A DNA stretch of 64,000 nucleotides from Palsa-1392 sp963819975 (GTDB taxonomy: Bacteria > Verrucomicrobiota > Verrucomicrobiia > Chthoniobacterales > UBA10450): NCBI GenBank assembly GCA_963819975.1, contig CAWFYE010000018.1, positions 62,001-126,000 on the forward strand, given 5' to 3'. This document shows positions 26,501 to 37,467 of the stretch, one piece after another. The first letter of the stretch is position 1; each line of letters opens with the position of its first letter. The notes below the pieces were generated by a model. It was not told the DNA's origin. It did no database searches and was given only the letters and a program-made list of their open reading frames with translations. A program made the position numbers and the translations under genes.

Positions 26501-26613
26501 CTGGCAACGTCCTACTCTCGCACAACCTATAGATGCACTACCATCGGGGCTGCAGCGTTTCACTTCCGTGTTCGGAATGGGAACGGGTGGGGCCACTGCG
26601 CTATGATCACCAG
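26501..26613 (-). rRNA. rrf: 5S ribosomal RNA
   Basis: Minus-strand RNA of about 113 nt, beginning CTGGTGATCATAGCGCAGTG and containing the conserved CCCATTCCGAACACGGAAGT block and the GCGAGAGTAGG segment. The ends pair (CTGG with CCAG). It follows the 23S gene after a 207-bp spacer and is followed by a terminator. End positions are accurate to a few bases. Confidence 0.95.
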
Positions 26614-26698
26614 AAAGCTGGGCCGAGATCTCGAGCCAGGTTTCTGGCGGCGACTTGCGTCGCTGCAATAAACAATTTCTCAAAGAACACTGATTCTC

Positions 26699-26715
26699 TG
26701 AAATCTACATACAGG
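26699..26715 (-). repeat. 3' arm of the 23S precursor processing stem
   Basis: 17 nt exactly complementary to 29800-29816 on the other side of the 23S gene. In the transcript the two arms would pair to enclose 23S, the usual RNase III processing stem. A boxA-like TTCTTTGAGAAA lies beside it (26676-26690, minus strand). Confidence 0.8.
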
Positions 26716-26820
26716 AAGTTATTTCCAACAGTCTAGGCTTCGTTTTGTTAATTTGTCATTCCCCTCAATTTGCCGCCGCGTCAGGTTTAAAGCCGACGCG
26801 ACGGGTTAATTGAAAAGTAA

Positions 26821-29679
<2,859 letters not shown>

Positions 29680-29799
29680 AATCTGTTCCGATCCCTCGCG
29701 GGACCAGATATCTTTGATAACTGAAACTCTCCGCTCCGATCCTTGCGAATCGGAGCTTATTAAGATTCAGACTCAGCTCTAAAAAGTTGTATTTACTAC

Positions 29800-29816
29800 C
29801 CTGTATGTAGATTTCA
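29800..29816 (-). repeat. 5' arm of the 23S precursor processing stem
   Basis: 17 nt perfectly complementary to 26699-26715. On the transcript it directly follows a boxA-like GGTTCTTTGAAA. It lies 121 nt upstream of the mature 23S 5' end. Confidence 0.8.
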
Positions 29817-29999
29817 AAGAACCAGCGGTTCCGCGCAACTTCCGGGCGACAAAAAACTCAACTTCGGCGCCGACGATAATTTTCGTTTCCGATCATCATG
29901 TCGGGACAAAATTGAGTTCAATTTGCAGTCCCAAAATTTGCGAGAACCAAGCTCCGTCGGTCTCTCGACTGGTGAAGCCCCGCTTCCTGCGGGATTGCG

Positions 30000-30059
30000 A
30001 AAATATCCCACTCCTGTGCGGCGTCAACCAGGAAGCGCAACTTTTTTTAAAAATTTTCA
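30000..30059 (-). promoter_or_regulatory. Promoter of the 23S-5S unit with UP element
   Basis: On the minus strand: -35 TTGACG (30022-30027), 16-nt spacer, -10 TATTTT (30000-30005). Immediately upstream (30040-30059) is the AT-only tract CTGAAAATTTTTAAAAAAAG, in the position of an rRNA UP element. The predicted transcript starts near 29993, leaving a leader of about 310 nt before 23S. The 29826-30148 gap otherwise holds no tRNA or gene. Confidence 0.65.
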
Positions 30060-30148
30060 GCCAGGAGACGCTGACGACTGTTCGGATCCGGTCGCCTGAG
30101 AGGCATTTAACGATAGCGCAGGCGACGACTTCATCTAGTTTGGGCGGA

Positions 30149-30892
30149 ATGAAGCGCCTGGACAATCGCCGCGCCGATGAATTGCGCCCGCTAAATTTCG
30201 AACTTGGAATCGCCCCGCATGCCAGCGGCTCGGTTCTGGTTTCCTTTGGGAGCACACGGGTTCTTTGCGGCGTAATGATCGAGGAGTCGGTCCCGCGCTG
30301 GATGAAAGACCAGCGAGTCAGCGGGGGCTGGCTGACGGCAGAATACTCGATGCTTCCGTATTCGACGCTGACGAGGAAGCCGCGTGACATCGCGAAGGGC
30401 CGGCTCGATGGAAGGAGCAGCGAGATTCAACGCCTGATTGGCCGCTCGATGCGGGCGGTCGTCGACCTGGAAAAACTGGGCCCGCGCACCATCTGGGTCG
30501 ACTGCGATGTTCTGCAAGCTGACGGGGGCACCCGCACGGCTGCGATCACAGGAGCGAGCGTAGCCGTTTTTGTCGCCTGTCGGCGGTTGGTCGAGGAACA
30601 GAAGATCGCCGAGATCCCGATCAAGGATCTCGTCGCGGCAGTAAGCGTGGGTGTGAGCGAAGGCGTGGCGCTGCTTGATTTGAATTACGAGGAAGACAAA
30701 GCGGTCACAGTCGATCTCAACCTGGTCGCGACCGAAGGGGGCGCTTTGGTCGAAGTCCAGGGCGCAGGCGAGGAGGCGACATTTTCACATGAAGAACTCC
30801 TCGAAATGGTGTCGTTAGGCAGAAAAGGGATCGCCGACCTAATCGCGGCGCAGCGAGTGGTGCTGGGGGACGCGAGCGCCGCGGCGGGCTAA
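30149..30892 (+). CDS. rph: Ribonuclease PH
   Basis: Phosphorolytic 3'-5' exoribonuclease that trims tRNA 3' ends. 247 residues from the ATG at 30149, matching the family length. It opens with RLDNRRADELRPLNFELG, then SVLVSFGSTRVLCG, GGWLTAEYSMLPYST, the RSMRAVVDL hexamer-contact motif, and VDCDVLQADGGTRTAAITGA with the phosphate-binding region. An upstream extension of the frame runs into the rRNA promoter and is rejected. It is divergent from the rRNA unit and 43 bp ahead of gmd. Confidence 0.95.
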   Translation: MKRLDNRRADELRPLNFELGIAPHASGSVLVSFGSTRVLCGVMIEESVPRWMKDQRVSGGWLTAEYSMLPYSTLTRKPRDIAKGRLDGRSSEIQRLIGRSMRAVVDLEKLGPRTIWVDCDVLQADGGTRTAAITGASVAVFVACRRLVEEQKIAEIPIKDLVAAVSVGVSEGVALLDLNYEEDKAVTVDLNLVATEGGALVEVQGAGEEATFSHEELLEMVSLGRKGIADLIAAQRVVLGDASAAAG

Positions 30893-30935
30893 AATGTTTG
30901 CCGGAGCCCGCGGTTTGCTCTAGAGCGAGGCGCGC

Positions 30936-31949
30936 ATGAAAAAAGCACTGATCACTGGCATCACCGGGCAGGACGGCAGCTATCTGGCCGACCTGCTTCT
31001 TGAGAAAGGCTATGAAGTTCACGGCATCATCCGGCGCGCCAGCACCTTCAACACTTCGCGCATCGATCATCTTTACGCCGATCCGCACATTAACGGCGTA
31101 CGGATGTTCCTGCATTACGGCGACTTGAGCGATTCGGTCAACCTCGTCAAGCTGATCTACGAGCTGAAGCCGGACGAGATTTATCACCTCGCCGCGCAAA
31201 GCCATGTCCGGGTCAGTTTCGACATCCCGGAATACACCTCCGACGTCACCGGCCTCGGCACGATCCGCATCTTGGAAGCGATCCGCGAGACCGGGATTCG
31301 GTCGCGCTTTTATCAGGCCTCGAGCAGTGAGATGTTTGGGAAAGTGCGGGAAGTGCCCCAGACCGAGACAACGCCATTCTGGCCGCGCAGCCCCTACGGC
31401 GTGGCGAAGGTTTTCGCCTACTGGGCGACGGTGAACTACCGCGAAAGTTACGGCCTCTGCGCGAGCAACGGCATCCTCTTTAATCACGAGAGCCCGCGCC
31501 GCGGCGAGACGTTTGTGACGCGGAAGATCACTCGCGCGGTTGCGGCCATAAAGCATGGCCTGCAAAAGGAGCTTTTCCTGGGCAATCTCGAGGCGAAACG
31601 CGACTGGGGCTACGCCCCGGAATACGTCGAGGGGATGTGGCGCATCCTGCAACACGACGAAGGCGACGATTTCGTTCTGGCGACCAACGAGACGCACACT
31701 ATCCGCGAATTTCTCGACATCGCTTTCGGCCGGGCCGATCTCGATTGGAAAGAGTACGTGAAGCACGATGGGCGCTACGAGCGTCCCGCGGAGGTCGACC
31801 TCCTGATCGGCGATCCGACAAAAGCCAAGAAGCTGCTCGACTGGGAACCGAAAGTCCGCTTCCGCGAACTGGTCGAGATTATGGTCGATGCCGACATGGA
31901 TCTACTGGCCAAGCCGACGGTGCAAAAGCGCCTTGGGCAGCTTCCCTGA
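30936..31949 (+). CDS. gmd: GDP-mannose 4,6-dehydratase
   Basis: Converts GDP-mannose to GDP-4-keto-6-deoxymannose, the precursor of GDP-fucose or GDP-rhamnose for surface glycans. 337 residues. Rossmann TGITGQDGSYL is near the start, then HGIIRRASTFNTSRI, the catalytic SSSE of QASSSEMFG (128-135), Tyr154-x3-Lys158 in SPYGVAKVF, and the NHESPRRGETFVTRKITRA segment for GDP-mannose binding. No fucose synthase follows. The putative fucosyltransferase at 21129 may be a downstream user; this is speculation. Confidence 0.95.
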   Translation: MKKALITGITGQDGSYLADLLLEKGYEVHGIIRRASTFNTSRIDHLYADPHINGVRMFLHYGDLSDSVNLVKLIYELKPDEIYHLAAQSHVRVSFDIPEYTSDVTGLGTIRILEAIRETGIRSRFYQASSSEMFGKVREVPQTETTPFWPRSPYGVAKVFAYWATVNYRESYGLCASNGILFNHESPRRGETFVTRKITRAVAAIKHGLQKELFLGNLEAKRDWGYAPEYVEGMWRILQHDEGDDFVLATNETHTIREFLDIAFGRADLDWKEYVKHDGRYERPAEVDLLIGDPTKAKKLLDWEPKVRFRELVEIMVDADMDLLAKPTVQKRLGQLP

Positions 31950-31970
31950 GACAAAGTCAAACGTTCGGCC

Positions 31971-32591
31971 CTAACGAATCTGCGTCGGGGCGAAGTTGTG
32001 CGTCGAGACGAAACGGTCGGGGACCGGCGTCAGCCCCGGGACAAGCGTTTCGAGCGGCTGGTTGGCGATCGTGACCTGCGCGCCTGTTCCGACGATGCCG
32101 TAAAGCTCGATCACGTCGCTTGAACGCATGCGAACGCAGCCGTAACTGGTCGGCAGGCCAATGTTTCGCTCTTCTGGCGTGCCGTGAATATAGATGAAGC
32201 GGTTGTAGGCCAGGGCATTCTGCGACTCTTCGCCGCGCAGCCAAAGAATGCGGGTCACGATGATGTCGCGGCCCGGCGCGTCTGGTGCCACGATCTCGCC
32301 GGTCGGTCGTCGATTCTTAAAAGCTGCCCCGCTCGGAGCGCCGCCGCCGATCTTTTTCGCGATTTCCAGCTTTCCCAGCGGCGTCCAGCTCGTCCCGGGC
32401 ACGTCGCCGAGACCGAATTTCGAGGTTGAAACCGGATAGGTGGCGAGAGGCGCACCATCTTGCAAGAGCGCCATGCGTTGCTCGGGAATGCTGATGACGA
32501 CCTGGTGGCGCCGATCGACCGTGGCGCAGGAAGCGCCTAACGTGATCAAGAAAAAGGCAGCGAGAGATCGAACAAAAAAAGGCCAGCTCAT
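31971..32591 (-). CDS. L,D-transpeptidase (YkuD) lipoprotein
   Basis: 206 residues. A signal peptide ends at a weak lipobox (LGASC, Cys22). The YkuD domain carries the catalytic motif IHGTPEERNIGLPTSYGCVR, with His136 and Cys152. It would form 3-3 cross-links in peptidoglycan or attach proteins to it. The ATG overlaps the tatD stop by 4 nt (ATGA), so the pair is translationally coupled. Its TAG stop is provided by a CCTAACG word (31970-31976). A second YkuD lipoprotein is at 55939. Confidence 0.9.
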   Translation of the reverse strand: MSWPFFVRSLAAFFLITLGASCATVDRRHQVVISIPEQRMALLQDGAPLATYPVSTSKFGLGDVPGTSWTPLGKLEIAKKIGGGAPSGAAFKNRRPTGEIVAPDAPGRDIIVTRILWLRGEESQNALAYNRFIYIHGTPEERNIGLPTSYGCVRMRSSDVIELYGIVGTGAQVTIANQPLETLVPGLTPVPDRFVSTHNFAPTQIR

Positions 32592-33451
32592 GCCCGGTCG
32601 AGCCGGAAAAATTCTTCCGCGGTTTGGGTGGTCGCGCGGGCCAGTTCTTCGAGCGAGATGCCGCGCGCGTGGGCGATACTTTCCGCAACCAGCCGGGTGT
32701 GAGCGGGCTCGCAGCGTTTTCCGCGGTGAGGAGTCGGCGCAAGATACGGGCAGTCGGTTTCGACCATGAATTCCCCTAACGCCAAGCCTGCCGCGACGTC
32801 TCGCACCTCGGCGCCGTTCTTGAAAGTGACGATGCCGGTGAAGGAAACGAGATGCCCGAGCGCAATCACTTCCTCGGCCTGTTCGCGCGAACCGCCGAAG
32901 CAATGAAAAACGCCGCTCACGGTCCGGCCGTAGGAGCGCAGAATATCGAGCGTGTCGCCCCAGGCGTCGCGCTGGTGGATGACGACATTGAGCTTGAGCT
33001 CGACCGCGAGATCGAGCTGCTGTTGAAAGAGGCTGGCCTGTTTGCTCTTGAGTGCGCCATCATGGATCCCACCCTCGATTTCATCCTCGGTGTCGGCTTG
33101 CAGCGCGTCGATCACCTGTGTTTTTCTTTCCCCTGCTACCCGCGCGCTCGGCAGGCTGTGATAGTCGAGCCCAGTCTCGCCGATGGCCGCGACCCGCGGA
33201 CTCTTCGCCAGTTCGCGCAGAGGCGTAATCACATCCTCTTCCGCTTCCTCGGCATAACTGGGATGTACCCCGATCACGGCGAAAACGTTCGAGTACTTTT
33301 CGGCTAGTTCGACCGAGCGCCGGCTGCTCGCCAGCGAAGTTCCGATCGTCAAGATGCGCGTGACGCCGGCTTCCGTCGCCCGCGTGAGCACGTCGTCAAA
33401 ATCTGCCTGAAAATCCGGATAGTCGAGGTGCGCATGGGTATCGATCAGCAT
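32588..33451 (-). CDS. TatD family metal-dependent hydrolase/DNase
   Basis: 287 residues from the ATG at 33451. The metal-binding THAHLD starts at residue 5, then GVHPSYAEEA, the metal-ligand Glu in AAIGETGLDYH, NVVIHQRDAW, GVFHCFGGS and the final VETDCPYLAPTPHRGKR. Compared with E. coli TatD, about 40 extra residues rich in Glu/Asp/Lys sit after GLDYH. Family members are 3'-5' nucleases or related phosphodiesterases. It forms an operon with the L,D-transpeptidase through a 4-nt overlap. Confidence 0.92.
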   Translation of the reverse strand: MLIDTHAHLDYPDFQADFDDVLTRATEAGVTRILTIGTSLASSRRSVELAEKYSNVFAVIGVHPSYAEEAEEDVITPLRELAKSPRVAAIGETGLDYHSLPSARVAGERKTQVIDALQADTEDEIEGGIHDGALKSKQASLFQQQLDLAVELKLNVVIHQRDAWGDTLDILRSYGRTVSGVFHCFGGSREQAEEVIALGHLVSFTGIVTFKNGAEVRDVAAGLALGEFMVETDCPYLAPTPHRGKRCEPAHTRLVAESIAHARGISLEELARATTQTAEEFFRLDRA

Positions 33452-33603
33452 CGAAGAAGGTAGCGCAAGCAATCCGCTTGCGAACAAATTTTAAGTGGCA
33501 TGCGCTTCCTGCCCGCGAGTTTGAGTTTCGGACGCCCGACGGCGCGGGGCGCCACAGCAGCGTGAAGGTCTCCGTTTTATGCAGCGTGACTGCGGGAGCC
33601 AGG

Positions 33604-33772
33604 CCTGCCGCCTGCCGTAGGTTAGCGTGCGCCAGATCCATTCGAGCGGGCTTAGGTCGCGTAGATTGGAGACGAGCACGCCAAAGAGCGCAAACCCGCG
33701 CAAGGCGTCGATCAGAACAATGCGTTCCTTTCCCCGGGTCGGACCGAGGCTCGCGGCCGGCGCCGCTACCAC
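33604..33772 (-). pseudogene. Internally deleted DUF418 (YeiB-like) membrane protein relic
   Basis: Minus-strand reading gives RIVLIDALRGFALFGVLVSN, the start of DUF418 membrane proteins. It is joined directly to LSPLEWIWRTLTYGRRQ, which normally forms the last 20 residues of the same family. About 300 codons are missing between them. The frame then runs into unrelated sequence. The relic overlaps the fabH stop region and fills most of the gap between fabH and tatD. Confidence 0.7.
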
Positions 33773-34791
33773 TCGATGACAGACCCAGCCCAGGTCAGCC
33801 CGCCGCCAAAGACGACCATGAGCACGTAATCGCCGGCTTTGATCCGGCCGCTCCGGTTCGCTTCGTCGAGAGCGATAGCAACGGCCGCGGCCGAAGTGTT
33901 GCCATACCGATCGAGGTTCACGAAGAAACGGTCGACCGGAATTTTCAAGCGGCCCGCGATCGCTTCGATGATGCGGATGTTGGCCTGGTGCGGGATGACG
34001 CAGGCAACGTCGTCGATCGTTAGGCCAGCTTTTTCGAGCGCCTTCCGGGCGGCATCGACCATCGCGATGACGGCCTGTTTGTAAACTTCCTTGCCTGACA
34101 TCTTGATCGTTTGAAGGTGATCATCGGCGTTTTCCTTCGTGATCGGGTGACGGCAGCCGCCGCCGGGCATCCAGAGGATGTCGGCAAAATCTCCGTCGCT
34201 CGCGATGTGCGTGCTGATCACGCCGTGGCTCCCGCCGTCGCGATGGCGCAGGATGGCGGCGCCGGCTCCGTCGCCGAAGAGGACGCAGGTGTTGCGTTCC
34301 GTCCAATCGGTGATGGTGGTCAATTTTTCCGCGCCGATCACCAGCACCGTCTCGTAGGTATGGCAGGTGATGAATTGCTGTGCGATCTCGATCGCGAAGA
34401 GAAATCCCGCACAGGCCGCCGAGATGTCGAGGCAGGCTGCGTTTTTGGCACCGATCTTGGTTTGGATGAAGCAGGCGGTGGCCGGGAAAACCATATCGGG
34501 CGTGGCGGTCGCGACAAGGATGAGATCGATCTCTTCGCCTTTGATGCCCGCCTGCTCCATGGCCGCGAGGGCGGCCTTCGCCCCCATGTCGCTGGTGTAT
34601 TCGTCGTCCGCTGCGACGCGGCGTTCCTTGATCCCGGTGCGAGTGGTGATCCACTCGTCATCCGTCTCCACGATCTTGGAGAGGTCTTCGTTGGTGAGGC
34701 GCCGTTCCGGCACGTAGCTGCCGGTGCCGACGATCGAAACGGTGCGTTGCGGTTTAGCGGACCGCGGGCTCGAGCGGGGCGTGCGTTTCAT
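33766..34791 (-). CDS. fabH: 3-oxoacyl-ACP synthase III
   Basis: Condenses acetyl-CoA (or another acyl-CoA primer) with malonyl-ACP to start fatty-acid synthesis. 341 residues from the ATG at 34791. The catalytic triad is complete: Cys127 in DISAACAGF, His268 in IPHQANIRI, Asn298 in YGNTSAAA. A basic 15-residue N-terminal extension precedes the usual VSIVGTGSYVPE start. The start overlaps plsX by 38 nt; a later start is possible but would cut the domain. The order plsX-fabH is the conserved one. Confidence 0.94.
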   Translation of the reverse strand: MKRTPRSSPRSAKPQRTVSIVGTGSYVPERRLTNEDLSKIVETDDEWITTRTGIKERRVAADDEYTSDMGAKAALAAMEQAGIKGEEIDLILVATATPDMVFPATACFIQTKIGAKNAACLDISAACAGFLFAIEIAQQFITCHTYETVLVIGAEKLTTITDWTERNTCVLFGDGAGAAILRHRDGGSHGVISTHIASDGDFADILWMPGGGCRHPITKENADDHLQTIKMSGKEVYKQAVIAMVDAARKALEKAGLTIDDVACVIPHQANIRIIEAIAGRLKIPVDRFFVNLDRYGNTSAAAVAIALDEANRSGRIKAGDYVLMVVFGGGLTWAGSVIEW

Positions 34792-35785
34792 TATAGCGAC
34801 TGACTTCCTCGATAATATGTGGATTGACCTGCTGTTCAATCGACTCGGCCGCGACGCGCAGGGCATTTTTAATCGCGAGCGGGGTGCTGGCGCCGTGCGC
34901 GATGATGCAGATGCCGTTCACGCCGAGCAGGGGCGAGCCGCCGTATTCCTCGTAGTTCACTCTTTTCTTGATCGCCTTAAAAGCTTCCTGTGCGAGAAAC
35001 GCCCCCGCCATCCGCAATTTGTTTTTGGTTAGTTCGTGCTTGAGCCATTTGAAAATGGCGTCACCGACCGACTCGCAGGTTTTGAGAATGACGTTGCCGA
35101 CGAAGCCGTCGCAGACCACCACCTCGACCGGGTGGGCGAAGAGATCATGTCCCTCGACGTTGCCGCGGAAGTTCAGCGCGCTCCGCTTTAGCATTTTGAA
35201 GACTTCTTTCGTCAGGTCGGTGCCTTTGACGTCTTCACCGCCGATCGACATCAGGCCGATCGATGGATTCTTGTAGCCCAAAACGTGGCGCGAATATACC
35301 GAACCCATGATGCCGTACTGAAGGAGATGCTCGGGACGCGCGTCGCTATTCGCCCCGGCGTCGATCAGGACAAAGATGTTCGTCTCTGAGGGAATGATGG
35401 CGGCAATACCGGGTCGATCGATTCCTGGGAGAGTGCGCAATTTGATCGTGGTCGCGGCCACTGCGGCACCGGTATGACCCGCGCTTACGATCGCGGCTGC
35501 GTCGCCTTTTTTCACGAGATCGACCGCACGACTGACGGACGAATCTTTTTTCCGCCTAACGGACTGGACCGCGCCGTCGGACATCTCCACGACCTGGGTG
35601 GAATGGACGATCTCGATCCGGCGATCATTGCATCTGCTCTTCTTCAGCTCGGCCTCGATCTGAGGCGTGTCGCCGACGAGAAAAAGCTTGTCGAGCTGGG
35701 GATACTCACGCAACGCAAGGACGGCACCGCCAACCAGATTAGGCGGCCCGAAATCGCCACCCATGGCGTCGAGAGCGATTTTCAT
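34754..35785 (-). CDS. plsX: Phosphate acyltransferase PlsX
   Basis: Makes acyl-phosphate from acyl-ACP for phospholipid synthesis; peripheral membrane. 343 residues, typical. It begins MKIALDAMGGDFGPPNLVGG, then SVRRKKDSSVSRAVDLV, the VSAGHTGAAVAAT signature, and the late EYGGSPLLGVNGICIIAHG. It usually follows rpmF directly. Here a 946-bp gap containing dead gene fragments separates them, so plsX probably needs its own promoter. Confidence 0.95.
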   Translation of the reverse strand: MKIALDAMGGDFGPPNLVGGAVLALREYPQLDKLFLVGDTPQIEAELKKSRCNDRRIEIVHSTQVVEMSDGAVQSVRRKKDSSVSRAVDLVKKGDAAAIVSAGHTGAAVAATTIKLRTLPGIDRPGIAAIIPSETNIFVLIDAGANSDARPEHLLQYGIMGSVYSRHVLGYKNPSIGLMSIGGEDVKGTDLTKEVFKMLKRSALNFRGNVEGHDLFAHPVEVVVCDGFVGNVILKTCESVGDAIFKWLKHELTKNKLRMAGAFLAQEAFKAIKKRVNYEEYGGSPLLGVNGICIIAHGASTPLAIKNALRVAAESIEQQVNPHIIEEVSRYNETHAPLEPAVR

Positions 35786-35884
35786 CGAGTTGCCAATTTG
35801 AGGGGTTCGGGCGGCGATTGCAAAACGAAAGTGGCGACGGAGGGCGGTCCTGGCCGCGGGCCGCGTCGCCCGCGCCGCTGCTAA

Positions 35885-36196
35885 TCAATGCGATCGGGCG
35901 TGCGATTGCCGGAGCAGGTCGGCCAGGGTCGCGTTCAGCTGCCGCGCGTTCGTTAGGATGAACATATGCGAGATGCGTGGCATGGGGCCGGTCAGTTTTG
36001 CTTTGGAAACGGTGGCATCGAACGGCCGATCACCCAGGTCGAGGCCGACGCGCAATTCCTGCGGCTTAATGTTCACGCCGGCAAACTCTCGTTTCTCCAG
36101 GATGGAAACGTAGGTCTTTTTCGGCAGGACGATCGCGCTCGGGAAATGCGTCTTTACGAACCTAACGAGGGTGTCGAAGAGCGCCAGGTGGTGCCG
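35885..36196 (-). pseudogene. DUF5655-like C-terminal fragment
   Basis: The minus-strand frame reads RHHLALFDTLVRFVKTHF, then LPKKTYVSILEKREFAGVNI and HMFILTNARQLNATLADLL, ending in a TGA stop. It resembles the DUF5655/transport-associated domain, which reads out a globular alpha/beta module. There is no start codon in a sensible place: upstream the homology switches to a DUF1761 fragment in another frame. It is probably the tail of a decayed gene, though it is the best preserved of the three fragments here. Confidence 0.55.
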
Positions 36197-36410
36197 GTAT
36201 TGCCCAGAAAAAACGCCAGATTGTAGGAAATAATCCAGGCGAGCAGGAACGATGGCCCGAAGCTCTTGAGCGGGTTGGCCTTCGACAATTGCTCATCGGA
36301 GAGGCCGGTCTCGCTTTGCCAGGCCTTTTGGAACAGAAAAGGCGACCACCAGAGCCCCGCCCAACACCAGGCTCAAGATCGCACACACAAAAACGTTGAT
36401 GTATAGATTT
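36187..36410 (-). pseudogene. DUF1761-like membrane protein fragment with frameshift
   Basis: Frame 1 gives YINVFVCAILSLVLGGALV. After a +1 shift the frame continues LWWSPFLFQKAWQSETGL, SDEQLSKANPLKSF and SFLLAWIISYNLAFFLGNTG, the pattern of DUF1761 four-helix membrane proteins. The N-terminal start, the internal frame and the second helix pair are damaged or missing. It abuts the AraC relic upstream and the DUF5655 piece downstream. Confidence 0.6.
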
Positions 36411-36498
36411 TCCCTGAGGCAAATCTGACCGGGCCCGTTGCAGCTGTATTGGAAAGAATTTGCTTATCCGACCGGCAGATAGTTTTGATAATGGGAGT

Positions 36499-36603
36499 GA
36501 ATCTCGGCGTATCGCGTGGGGTGAAGCCGGAGAAACGCTTGAAGTCGTGGATGAAATGCGACTGATCGCAGAAGCCATTGGGCGCGTGAGCCTTAAAAAT
36601 CAT
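36499..36603 (-). pseudogene. AraC-family regulator C-terminal relic
   Basis: About 35 codons: the segment GFCDQSHFIHDFKRFSGFTP is the second helix-turn-helix that ends AraC/XylS regulators (usually GFxDQSHFxRxFKRxxGxTP). Nothing of the first HTH or the sensing domain remains upstream. Confidence 0.65.
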
Positions 36604-36731
36604 CGGGCGATCGGAGCTGCCCCATGACGGACGCGAGTTCTCCGTTTCCTTGACGACAACGAATGAACGCCCACGGATTCAAACCTTATCGGGCGGGCAG
36701 CCGGATGATACCCCAGCGCGGGGTCGATGAA

Positions 36732-36914
36732 TTAACCGGCGTCGACGGTCAGGACCTGGCGCCCCTTGTAGTATCCGCAGGAAGGGCAGGCGGTGTGCGA
36801 GGCGACGGTGCTGCCGCATTGTGTGCATTTGTTGAGCTGCGGCGGCTGCCAGCGATGCGAGGCCTTGCGCGTGCGCAGGCGCATTTTTGAAACTTTGCGT
36901 TTTGGGACTCCCAT
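36732..36914 (-). CDS. rpmF: 50S ribosomal protein bL32, zinc form
   Basis: 60 residues. It begins MGVPKRKVSKMRLRTRKASH and carries CTQC and CPSC (about residues 30-47), so it is the zinc-binding version. It lies downstream of yceD, the usual partner, with 91 bp between, largely filled by the heptamer repeats at 36957-37021. Confidence 0.95.
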   Translation of the reverse strand: MGVPKRKVSKMRLRTRKASHRWQPPQLNKCTQCGSTVASHTACPSCGYYKGRQVLTVDAG

Positions 36915-36956
36915 ACGAGCGGCTTAGGAAAGCAGGGTTTCGGGAAAATACAAATT

Positions 36957-37021
36957 CCGTGAATCGAGATTCGAGAATTCGTAAATCGGGATCAACCGCA
37001 ACGATTCACGATTCACGGATC
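36957..37021. repeat. Heptamer arrays in inverted orientation between yceD and rpmF
   Basis: The left array (gtgaatc, gagattc, gagaattc, gtaaatc) and right array (acgattc, acgattc, acggatc) run with 7-nt period and face each other. CCGTGAATCG (36957-36966) and CGATTCACGG (37009-37018) are perfectly complementary. The TGA stop and the last codons (IRES) of yceD lie inside the right array, so the repeat has rewritten the C-terminus of that protein. Confidence 0.75.
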
Positions 37022-37467
37022 TTTAACTGATCGAGCGCGCTCCAATCCGGTGGCCGTGCTTCGAGCACGCCGGGGTCGTCTGCTTTCTTCAACACTTCCG
37101 GCACGGGACAGACTCGGCCACCTTCCCGGTCGCAATGCGGATAGGGTGGCAAATTGAGCAGGATGTCTTCGCGCATGAAGGGCGTGAGGTCGATCGCCTC
37201 GGGTCCGGCCAGTTCGGTGTGGACGGCGAATTCCGGGACCTTGATCTCAAACGGGAACGCCTCCAGGCAACGAACACAGTGCAGCTCGACCGGCTGGGTG
37301 AGAGAACCGTTGACCCAAAGTGAGCCTTCGGAAATTCCCGCATCAAGGTTGTAACGCAGCGGCCCCGAACAACGCGCCTCGGCCGGGTCGAGTTGCGGGA
37401 GCTGGCATTCCTCCTCGCCTTCGAGGTGCAACCCTTCGGCCGGGATTTGGCGCAAATGAATCTTCAC
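37006..37467 (-). CDS. yceD: YceD/DUF177 family protein
   Basis: About 153 residues from a GTG at 37467 that overlaps the coaD stop by 4 nt (GTGA). The DUF177 hallmark CVRCLEAFPF (near residue 65) and the late PHCDREGGRVCPVPE (Cys pair) are present. In other bacteria YceD-type proteins are linked to 23S rRNA maturation or accumulation, and the gene nearly always precedes rpmF, as here. The C-terminal few residues come from the heptamer repeat. Confidence 0.88.
   Translation of the reverse strand: MKIHLRQIPAEGLHLEGEEECQLPQLDPAEARCSGPLRYNLDAGISEGSLWVNGSLTQPVELHCVRCLEAFPFEIKVPEFAVHTELAGPEAIDLTPFMREDILLNLPPYPHCDREGGRVCPVPEVLKKADDPGVLEARPPDWSALDQLKIRES

Noticed and set aside
29680..30148. 16S rRNA or spacer tRNA upstream of 23S
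   Set aside because: No 16S-like or cloverleaf sequence on either strand. The region contains a processing arm, boxA, a promoter and the rph start.
36957..37021. Possible CRISPR array
   Set aside because: Repeat units are 7 nt, adjacent and degenerate. There are no spacers, leader or cas genes.
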